Assembly: GCF_050624435.1 (NCBI RefSeq)
Contig: NC_134541.1
Location: forward strand, 13,344,995-13,408,994
Direction of reading: 5' to 3'
From: Tenrec ecaudatus
Lineage: Eukaryota; Chordata; Mammalia; Afrosoricida; Tenrecidae
DNA: 64,000 nt
The notes under the pieces were generated by a model. It ran no database searches and was not told the DNA's origin. It was given only the letters and a program-made list of their open reading frames with translations. This document shows positions 20,379-28,990 of the stretch, piece by piece (position 1 is the stretch's first letter; each line of letters begins with the position of its first letter). Made by a program: the position numbers and the translations under genes.

Positions 20379-21360
20379 CCGTGGGAGCCCCACAGGGGAG
20401 GCCTCAGACGGGGCCAGCTCAACAGAGCGAGCCGCTCACACGTGCACCCTAAAATGAGCTGCATTATTTTGTGTGTGTTTTTCACTGACTGACGTCTCCT
20501 GCTCCCCCGCCCTCCTTTCACCCAGTGTGCCAAGCTCCCTGAGTACTGCCATGCTGCAAAGTATTTACGTGTGTTTCCTTCGTGGCCCATGGTGCACGCC
20601 TGTCCTTGGGTGGAACATTTTTCAGTCATGAGGAAACCTGGGCCAGAGCCTGGCTCCTTTGAACCCGGGAAGACACACAGGGCCTGGAGGGAAGGAGGGA
20701 GCGACTTACAGCCGCTACGTGACTAATGCTGAGCCTGCCTGGCTCCCCAAGGTCAGAGATGGCTGTGCCTGGGCCGCCTGGGGCGCCTATGGAGGGGGGT
20801 GGTGGCAGAGAGAGGAGTCGTGGCCCACTTGAGCTGCTCCCTCCTCAGGCCTCCTTTCAGGGGCGTCCTCTCAGCCTGCAGGAGAAATGAGGTGGGAGCT
20901 AGGAGAGTGGGACCACCACACCTCCGCCCTCACGTGGGAGCAGAACGATGGTCAGGGAAGTGTCATGACCGGCAGGCAGGTCAGAGTCACAGCTTCCTGG
21001 CCTTCCTCCTGGCAGGTGGGGCCTCAGAGCCACAGGTCCAGAGTCACCTTGGCTCCTCCCTTCCTTCATCCACCACTTTCTTATCCACCCACCCAGTGGG
21101 TCATCCCGGAAGCGGCCAACACTGGGCAGCAAGCCTGGTGGGCTGTCCTCTGGGAGCTGACACTGATGCGTGCCTGTCCAGTGGGCAGAGTGGTGGTGCC
21201 CCCACCTCCTCCCCAGGTGTCCACACTGTGCTCCCCAGAACCCCTGAACGCATTTCCTCACATTTCAGAGGTAGTCAAGGGTGAAGGGGAATGCACGATG
21301 CTAATCAGCTGACCCAGAAGGAGGCGCTCCCCCCTGGGGCACTAGGTGGCTTCAGTATCT
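20379..21360. other. Intergenic, no gene
   Basis: GC-rich, almost repeat-free by eye. Frames of 120-161 codons on both strands cover each other (20799-21312) without recognisable domains. One of the longer non-repeat stretches, so a candidate for conserved non-coding DNA. Confidence 0.4.
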
Positions 21361-21364
21361 CTAT

Positions 21365-21545
21365 CTCTCACTGCCTTTGCATCAATGCCGATGCATAGCG
21401 ACCCCAGACTATCACTATTTACGGGAGTAAAAAGCCCAGTCTTTCTGCTGAGGAGCTGCTGGTGGTTTCGAACTGCCAGCCCTGTGGCTTGCAGCCCAAC
21501 ACCTAACCACGACGTCACAGTAGAATCACCAGGGTCTCTAAAAGT
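21365..21545 (-). repeat. AfroSINE, antisense
   Basis: 'ctcactgcctttgcatcaatgccgatgcatagcgacc', 'tttacgggagtaaaaagcc', 'gctggtggtttcgaactgcc' and 'taaccacgacgtcac'. Confidence 0.9.
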
Positions 21546-21950
21546 GATAGAAGGAGGCAGGAGCCGGGGAGAGATCTGCAGATGCTCCTGGTTTGGCTCT
21601 AAGATGGAGGAACGCCACTTGAAGAGACAAGACTGTGGCCTCCCCTTGACAGCCTCCCTGCCTGCACTTGGATCTTGTTTTACTTACATTCGTTTTGTTG
21701 TTCGGTTGTTACAGAGCAAATTCGTTTCCCACTGGAGAGTCTGGGCAGCAGGGTTCGGGATGTCAGATGCGTTCCCACCTAGTGTGCCGCTCTCTTCATT
21801 TCCACTCGGGTTCCTCCTGGTCAGTCAGTCAAATGTCTTGTCTTCTCCCTTCCTGCCACCTCATCTTTGCTCTGAGGACAGCGGTGTCCTTTGGACCTCA
21901 TGTCATTGACAGTTCTGAGGAACACGTTCCTCTAAGGCGTCACCGTTTGT
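21546..21950. other. Intergenic, no gene
   Basis: Two overlapping + strand frames (187 and 208 codons, 21346-22294) run through here, but both are built partly from flanking SINE sequence. Confidence 0.45.
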
Positions 21951-21952
21951 TT

Positions 21953-22205
21953 CCTGGGAGCCCTCTGGTGCCGTGGGCTCAGTGTTGGGCGGGAGCCTCA
22001 CACTTACCTGCCAAGGTGGCTGGTTCAAGGACACCAGAGGCTCCGAGGGAGAAAGATGAGGCTGTCTGCTCCCATAGGGAATCAATGGAGACCGTGTCCA
22101 GGGTCACCGTGTGTCATGTTGGGATTAGGGAATCGATGGAGACCGTGTCCAGGGTCACCGTGTGTCATGTTGGGATTGACCCAATGGCAGTTGGCTTGGC
22201 TTGGG
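21953..22205 (+). repeat. AfroSINE with an internal 51-bp duplication
   Basis: 'gagccctctggtgccgtggg' head, 'gaaagatgaggctgtctgctccc' body. The piece from 22081 ('atcaatggagaccgtgtcc') is repeated from 22132 ('atcgatggagaccgtgtcc'), period 51. Tail 'ttgacccaatggcagttggc'. Confidence 0.85.
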
Positions 22206-22209
22206 TCTA

Positions 22210-22680
22210 TCATTTGGCTGAAAATGATCTCTGGTTGTCAGGAGTCTCAGGGCCAGGGTCCAGGGGGCTCTTTGAGCCTCTGTCAGACCAGTAGATCCAG
22301 TCTCTTTTTTTGCTAATTGGATTTTTTGTTCTACATTTCTCCCCACGCTGGCTGGAACCCTCTGCTGGGAGCCTGGTCAGAGAGGTAGGTAATGGAAGTC
22401 AGGCCCCACCTAGTTCTGGTCCCCAGATTCCATCGGCTGTGGCTCATGGGGGATGTTAAGCCCCTGGACTGCCTGATCCTGGAGTCTTCATTTGTTTTCA
22501 CTTTGCTCCAGATGGAAAGAGACGGTAGCTGGATCTTCGGTGGCCACCCCCAAGCTTTTAAGACCCTGGACGCTACTCACTGAAGTAAGCTGCAGACACA
22601 GTCTTTGGTCCTTCACCTTGGAGTGTAGGAACTTCATCCAACGAGGGTCAACCCCTGGATTGGAGCTCACTCACCCCGAA
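22210..22680. other. Intergenic, unplaced repeat-like sequence
   Basis: 'ggagtcttcatttgttttcac' and 'gcttttaagaccctggacgctactcac' have the feel of a transposon in antisense, but I cannot assign it. Confidence 0.35.
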
Positions 22681-22684
22681 CCAC

Positions 22685-22744
22685 ACCCGTTGCCATCAAG
22701 TCGATTCTGACCCATGGTGACCCTGTAAGGTCATCCCCAAAGGG
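22685..22744 (-). repeat. AfroSINE fragment left of SPIN copy 2
   Basis: 'acccgttgccatcaagtcgattctgacccatggtgaccctgtaagg' is an antisense AfroSINE end. It resumes right of the SPIN insertion at 23192-23265 ('gcaaatcctcatggaagcagacctg', 'gtggagcgctttaacc'). Confidence 0.8.
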
Positions 22745-23183
22745 CAGAGGTTCTCAATCTGTGGGTTGCGACACAACCCCTTGGGGGAGTCGAATGACCC
22801 TTTAGGGACTGAGACACGGCTCTTCTATCCATCTCCAGGCAGGTCCGCCCACATGCAGATACGCCCTCCTATGAGTACCCGGCATGAAGACTGGTACCCA
22901 TGCTACACCATGCTTCAAGACAAAATTTCATGTATTTGTCATTAGAAATAAGTATTTCACAATATAGAATTACATATTGTTGTAATGAATCCCTATGCTT
23001 TCATGATGCTCAATTTGTACCGTGAAAATACATCCTGCCTATTAGATATTTACATGATGATTCATAACAGTAGCAACATGACAGTGATGAAGTAGCATTG
23101 AAAATAATGTTATGGTTGGGGGTCACCACAACAGGAGGAACTGTATGAAAGGGCCTCAGCATTAGGCAGGTTGAGAACCGCTG
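22745..23183 (+). mobile_element. SPIN hAT transposon, copy 2, both ends present
   Basis: Left inverted repeat 'cagaggttctcaatctg', then 'acaaccccttgggggagtcg', 'acatcctgcctattagatatttacatgatg', and right inverted repeat ending 'ggttgagaaccgctg'. Flanks 'ccaaaggg' (22737-22744) and 'ccctaggg' (23184-23191) look like a decayed 8-bp target duplication, the hAT length. 439 bp, non-autonomous, inserted in an AfroSINE. Confidence 0.93.
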
Positions 23184-23269
23184 CCCTAGGGCATCCACAT
23201 CTGCAAATCCTCATGGAAGCAGACCTGTTAGCGGTGGAGCGCTTTAACCATGGCCCTAAAAGGCCCTTT

Positions 23270-24145
23270 GACCTCTAGTCCAGCGAGGCCCATTTTTCAA
23301 CCCCTGTGAGACAGTACATAGGTGCTGTTAAAAGCCACCAAGTCTGTGGTGACTTTGACAGGGACCACCGGAAAGAGACCCTCAATAGAGAAGTACAACA
23401 AATCCCACACAGCATGCCAGGCAGCGGTGCGGGCTGTGGAGGACATGAAGCCAGCATGCAGATGGGAGTGCTGGGGGGTGGCTTGGCCATTTTTAACAGC
23501 GTGGACACCTCATGCACGGAGGAGGGGGTGTTTTAGCAGAGTCCTGAAGGGTCTCGGTGGGTGTGGACCAGGCAGTGAGAACAGCAAGTACAAAGGCTCG
23601 AGGTGGGAGCGGGCCGGATGTGTTCCGGTCGGTACAGCTGGGCCTGCGTGGGTGAAGGGCCAGTAAAAAGGCCTGGCACATCATAACGCCTCAACAAACA
23701 CCCCAAGATCTCTTAGGACCGAGCGTGGTGGAGGGCTAGCCTCAGGCCAGGGTGTGCCTCTCCTAAAGCTGCCACCGAGCCCATGTCCAGCCCTTTGCCA
23801 GCTCTGACCAGGCCTGCGGAAGTGATTGGCGAGCACTTCCTGCCTCATCTCGGGGACTGATACGGCCTGGCGCAGGCGGGTGTGGAGGCGGCAGCCCAGC
23901 CTGGCACAGACATCTCGACCTCTCACTCACCCGGAATGGCCAGAGCTGGGAGGAGAGGCTGCTCGGTCTTCTCTGAGCACAGTCCAGCGGGCTGGCACAG
24001 GCCCAGCATCTGGGTAGTTGGGTCGTGGCCAGAAGAAAATAGTCACTGGTTTCCCCCAACTTCGTGACCTGGCACTGGTGGCTCATTCTCCCAGGCCCAC
24101 CCGCTGTTGGGCTCCATCAATCCTACAGCCTTCAGCCACATCCTG
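23270..24145. other. Intergenic with an old repeat
   Basis: 23540-23680 holds 'gagaacagcaagtacaaaggctcgagg', probably the same old mammalian repeat as 4425 and 58110. The rest is unassigned. No gene. Confidence 0.4.
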
Positions 24146-24149
24146 CTCA

Positions 24150-24335
24150 TCAGCACCAAACCCAACCCAATGCTGTAGTCAGTTCTGAGTCACCGCAAGG
24201 CCACAGGACCGAGACGAACTGCCCGTGGGGTTTCCGAAGTTGTAAATCCATGCAGAAGCAGATAAAGGACCTTGTCATTCTCCTGTAGGGCCACGGACTG
24301 CCTATCTTTTGGTTAATTGCTGAGTATTTGAATCC
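24150..24335 (-). repeat. AfroSINE, antisense, diverged
   Basis: 'cccaacccaatgctgtagtcagttctgagtc', 'gtggggtttccgaagttgtaaatcc', 'gggccacggactgcc', 'ttggttaattgctgag'. Confidence 0.8.
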
Positions 24336-24349
24336 ATCTTAGGCTGTGC

Positions 24350-24760
24350 TCAGAGGATCCGGGGTGGGGGGAGTGGTTACACATTGGGCCACTAACTTGC
24401 AAGGCCAGCAGTTTGAAACCACCAGCCATCCCTAGGGAGACGGATAGGGCTTTCTATCCCCTAAAGCAGTGGTTCTCAACCTTCCTCATGCCGCGACCCT
24501 TTCATATAGTTCCTCATGTGGTGGTGACCCCGCAACCATAAAGTTATTTTCGTTGCTACTTCATAATTGTCATTTTGCTACTGTGATGAATCAGGTGACC
24601 CCCGTGAAAGGGTCATTTGAACCCCAAAAGGGTCGAGACCCACAGGTTGAGAACCACTGCCCCAAAGAGTTCCAGTCTTGGAAACTCACCCTGTCCTATC
24701 AGGTTGCTATGGGTTGGCATCACCTCGATGGCAGTGAGTCTGGCTTGGTTTGGAGAGGGT
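24350..24760 (+). repeat. AfroSINE split by SPIN copy 3
   Basis: First half 24350-24466 ('acattgggccactaacttgc', 'agcagtttgaaaccaccagcc'), second half 24660-24760 ('agagttccagtcttggaaactc', 'caggttgctatgggttggc'). Removing 24467-24659 and one duplication rejoins the SINE. A further SINE head starts at 24770 and is cut at 24802. Confidence 0.9.
24467..24659 (-). mobile_element. SPIN hAT MITE, copy 3
   Basis: 193-bp deletion derivative with both terminal inverted repeats: 'cagtggttctcaacctt' and 'caggttgagaaccactg'. Target duplication 'ccctaaag' (24459-24466) and 'ccccaaag' (24660-24667), 7 of 8 matching. It is reversed relative to the other two copies. Confidence 0.95.
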
Positions 24761-24802
24761 GGGTTCAAAGGAGCCCCAGTGGCGAAGTAGGTTATGTAAT
24801 TG

Positions 24803-25257
24803 TGTGAGTCTGGATAGACTAGCGAAACAAATTCACAGACACTCGAATGTGTATAGGAAAGAGCTTTATATAAAGAGTAATTGTACATTAAGAAAACATT
24901 CCAGCCCAGTCCAGATTAAGTCCATAAATCCGGTATTAGCCCTCTGTCCAGTACCAGTCTGTAAATTCCTCTTCAGACTCAAGTAACGCTTTCAAGGACA
25001 CTGAGCGCGGCTGCTGGGAGATCACAGGCCAGTGGGTGGAGAGTCTTGTGGATCCAGTGGCAGTGGAAGCATTTCAGCGCTGGCTGTATAACTCCATGTG
25101 GCTTGTCAACAGGAATGTCTCACAGGGAGTGTGTGTGTGTTATCCCCGTAGTGCCTCCAAATGAGGTCATCAAACTGCTACCTGATCGACTGGCTAAACT
25201 CCACCCCTTCACTCTTAAGAGTCTCAAGTTGACACCAGATTACGGAACTGCCACAGT
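24803..25257 (-). mobile_element. Unclassified LTR-like element, copy 1
   Basis: Antisense member of a ~500 bp family (others at 35757, 43900, 46235, 47898, 51005). Starts 'gtgtgagtctggatagactagcgaaacaaattc', includes 'gagctttatataaag', ends 'caagttgacaccagatt'. It interrupts the head of an AfroSINE (24770-24802). Confidence 0.65.
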
Positions 25258-25279
25258 AATGGAGCGTGTGTATGTGAGG

Positions 25280-26340
25280 GGGCTTCAGATAGTTCGTGGA
25301 AAAATGGAATGCAGAGTGAATGGAGATAGGTCAAAAAATGTTTCTGCTAAGGCTCAGCCACATGTGCGTGTGTTTATTCTCAACAAAACGTGTTTAGAGA
25401 TGGCTGTGCGGCCCGCGGACGGCTGCAGGCAAGTCCTCTCAGCAGTACGGTTACTTGTCGTGGTCTCATTAGGGTCTCTTCACAAAAGAAAAGTGCCCGG
25501 GGTACGTGTGTGTGTGAGAACTAATATCAAATTTTTAGCAAAATTCAAGTGGACGTCTTCCTAAATCACGGAAGCTTTGCAGTAAGTTCACAGACTGTTT
25601 CCCCACATAAAACAAATAGTTATAGGTTGACCGCGTGCTTTAAGGAAGGTGAGAAGACACCAGAGATGAGCCAGGAAAGGGAAGACGGGCAACCTTGAGG
25701 AATGAAGGACCTGGGCATGGCGTCCAGGAGCAGATGGGAGGAGACTGTGGACTGGCCACCGGTGCAAGAGCGGTGGACGGCTCAAGAGTCTCGATTTTCA
25801 GGGACCACCTTGGCCTCAGCAAGCTTTCAGCTCAATGGGCACCAAGAGTGGTGTGTAGACATCAGCGAGCGCTAAGAGCTGATCTTCCCATCCGTCTCTT
25901 AAGCAAGGTCAAAGCCAATGGAGATGAGTTTCGGGAATGAGTCATAACAGGAGATGAAGCTTGGATTTCCCAATGGGTTCCAGAGTGCAAAATCCCAGGA
26001 CAGTAGGAGCTTCCCAGGGGATCTGCTGCGTCAGATAAAGTCAAGGCATTGATGTACTGGTGACTGCTCTTTGGTTATTCTTGATCAGTTCCCTCACCCC
26101 CACCCCCTAGAAAGACACAGGATGGTCAGGGGACTTATCATAAAGCCATTTTAAGCAAATAGAAGAGTGGATTGATAAGAAAAAAAGCCAGGAAAAATGT
26201 CCCCATCATGGCAATGCATCTGTTTATCCTTTGTGTGAAGCAAGGGCTATCCTGGGAGAGTTTAGTTGGGAAAACTTAGTCCATCACCCTATAGCCCTGA
26301 TCTTGTCCCTTCAGATTTCTCTTTGTTCCCAAGCAATGTT
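25280..26340 (+). pseudogene. Mariner transposon with dead transposase
   Basis: Starts with a terminal-repeat-like 'gagggggcttcagatagttcg'. Translation from about 25690 gives 'KLSAQWAPRVV' and, after a stop at 25938, 'VITGDEAW' (25941-25964), the first catalytic Asp motif of mariner. The second motif reads 'HHGNAS': the Asp is a Gly (GGC at 26210). The third motif 'YSPDLVPSDF' (26290-26319) is intact, but in a frame shifted by one base. The spacing from GGC to the final GAT (26314) is 104 bp, one short of the 105 expected for DD34D. The 3' terminal repeat was not found. Function is lost. Confidence 0.85.
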
Positions 26341-26744
26341 TACAAGGAGCACGATATAGATATGCAGACACACACATGCATATTTAACAAAAGAGGGACG
26401 GAAGACTCATCATTCTTGTCTTCGTTTCTGTAACCGATCCCATGGTTGAGAACTACCTTCTTCTGCCACCCGCTGTGTATTCTCTTTGCCCCGGCTGGTT
26501 ATGGATCTTTGCGTGGAGTGACCCAAATCTTCCTCTCTGAAGGATCTAGGCCATTAGCAGCCATGTTGGAATTTGGTTGCTGTAGTTTTCCACTGACTTT
26601 AATCATAGGCATGGCAGTACGAAGAGACTCCCTAAGGAATCTCCCGCATTTCAGATATACTCTAGGTGGGAGCATTCCTCCGTTTGGAACGAAGACCTCT
26701 AGACCCACAGAGCATAGGGGTCACTGGGGCAGGAAGCAAGGTGA
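26341..26744. other. Intergenic, no gene
   Basis: Contains 'ggatgaaccgatccc'-like T/G-rich sequence, a minus frame 26499-26708 and a + frame 26446-26982 that runs into the LINE copy. Part of 26490-26700 ('cctctctgaaggatctaggcc') may be an unrecognised repeat. Confidence 0.35.
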
Positions 26745-28530
26745 GATATATATGTATCATTTTATTGGGAGCTCTTATAACTCTTATAACAAGTTCTTAT
26801 ATCAATTGTATCGAGCATATTTGTACATATGTTGCCATCATCAATTTCATAACATTTTCTTTCCTCTTGAGCCCTTGGTATCCTCTTTTCTTCCCCCCCC
26901 ACCTTCCCACTCCTATGAACCCTTGATAAATTATAAATTATTATTGCTTTCATATGTTACATCATCTACTGTCTCCCTTTAACCATGTTTCTGTTGTTTG
27001 TTCCTCTTGGTGGGGGGTGGTTATATGTCGATCCTTATAATCGATTCCCCCCTTTTTCCCATTCTCCCCCAACTTTCACCCTATCTTCATGGTATCGATA
27101 CTCCCATTACTGTTCCTGGAGGATTTATCTGTCTTGGATTCTGTGTGCTGAGAGCTCTTATCTGTGCCAGTGTACATGCTCAGATTTGTAAGGTAGAACT
27201 GGGGTCATGATAGTGGGGGATGGGGTGGGGAGAAGCATTAAAGAACTAGAAGAAAGTTGTGAGTTTCACTCTGGCTGACTTGTCCCTTCCTTGCATTCCT
27301 TCTGTGAGGGGATGTCCAATTGTCTACATGTGGGTTTGCATTGGTATGATTGTTCTGATCCTGTTGGCACCTGATCCTGTTGACACCTCGTGATCACACA
27401 GGCTGGCATGCCTCTTCTGTGTGGGCTCTTTTGCTTCCCTGCTAGATGGCCACTTGTTTAACTTCAAGTCTTTGAGATCCCAGGCACTATATCTTTTGAT
27501 AGCTGGTCACCATCAGCTTTCTTCACCACATTTGCTTATGTACCCATTTTATATTCAGTGATCATGTCGGAAAGGGGAGCATCAGAATGCCTGGTTATTA
27601 GAATAAAGTATTCTTGCATTGAAGGGGGACTTGAGTAGAGGCCCCAAACATTCATCTGCTATCTTGATACTTATCATTTACATATATGTACATAGACCTA
27701 TATTCCTATCATTGTATATATATATATACATACATATACAAGCCTGTATTTATACTTCTATAAATGTCTTTTGACTCCTAGTTCTTTCCGCTATTTCCTT
27801 TTACTTTCCTCCTGTCCCACTATCATGTTTGACCTTCATTCAGCTTTCAGTAATTCCTTTTGGCTACATTGCATTTGATCAAACCCCAGGTTTTCTACAC
27901 CTTCCTTGCCAGATTTTAAATTTCTTGTTGTTCCCTTCTCCCTGGGTTTGTTGGCTCCTTTCTCCCTTTTCCCCACCTCCCCCACTCCGTTGTCTCCCTG
28001 GGAACTGTCAGTCCTGTTGTTTTCTCCCCCTGGATTTTTTATCTTGCCTATTTTATATAGAAAGACATGAAAAGAAGGAAGAAGAAGAAAGTATGTGTGT
28101 GTGTGGGGGGGAGGAGGAACCTATAAATAGTTCCTGGTCTGTCTGCTGACCCTTATGTATGCTTTCCAATTGAGTCTGATGAGGTGCCAAGCCCTGCCTT
28201 CCAAGTCTGAAGTCTCTTTTCAGGATTCCTCAGGGACTTCGCGTTGCTTTGCTCCCCTTGCTGATCTGTTGCGCTCCCTTTGTGTTTTGCCCTGGTGTGG
28301 GAGGTCAGATTGGACACAATTCCCGCACTGTGTCTCCAGTGTTGCCCCCTGCAGCGCTGTGGGTCAGTGAGGAGACATCTTGTGTCGGGGTAGGACAGGT
28401 CTTTTGGTCTTCTCTGTGCCTTGGCTGCTCTAAGCAGGAGTGGCTTCTTCAGGGCTTGGTGAGCCAGGATGTGGTTCTCTCTCCCTCTCCCTCCCCCTCT
28501 CTCTCTTTCCCTCTTAGTTTGCAGACCCAC
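26745..28530 (-). mobile_element. LINE 3' region, antisense copy
   Basis: Reverse complement of the 6560-8475 block: 'tgtatcattttattgggagctc' (the 3' tail in reverse), 'aattgtatcgagcat', 'ccttgataaattataaattatt', up to 'ggcttggtgagccaggatgtgg' near 28455. Homology to copy 1 fades beyond about 28530. A (TA)n tract lies near 27712-27730. Confidence 0.7.
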
Positions 28531-28990
28531 CACTCTTCCTGGGCTGTATCTTTAGTGCTTTCCTCTGTAGTGCAATCTCCTTGGGAGGGGGTCAACGTAG
28601 CTGGGATTGGGGCCAGCCCCACAGACCTCTCTGTTAGTTCACTGCTTCTTGACGGCATGTTGCCTTTAAGGCTGGGCATACCAGGTTGAGGTCTGGTCCC
28701 TCTCTCCCTTTCCTGTGGAGACATAAACAATACCCTCCTCATAGATGGGTTAGTGCCCTGATTCCCCACTATCCACATCCTCTTTTTTGTTTCCTCTCCC
28801 CCTCTTTTTCAGTTGGCTGCCATATGTACCCCTGGGGTGGGTCTGACCCCTGCTGGGGTGCCTGGGCCTCATCCCAAGAATTTGTGCATTTAGTGGCTTC
28901 TCCCCCATCCCCCTTGGGAAGCAGGGTTTTTTTCTTTAGTACATTAGGTACAATAATAAGTGATGTCACTCCCATTTGTAGCCTCTGATT
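28531..28990 (-). other. Unassigned segment between LINE and ERVL
   Basis: T-rich on the + strand. The minus frame 28769-29059 is open for 96 codons and passes into the retroviral part. It may be the 3' end of the ERVL or the 5' extension of the LINE; I cannot decide. Confidence 0.4.

Noticed and set aside
25046-25564. 172-codon plus-strand frame as a gene
   Set aside because: It spans the end of an LTR-like element and the start of the mariner copy; it matches neither transposase nor host protein.
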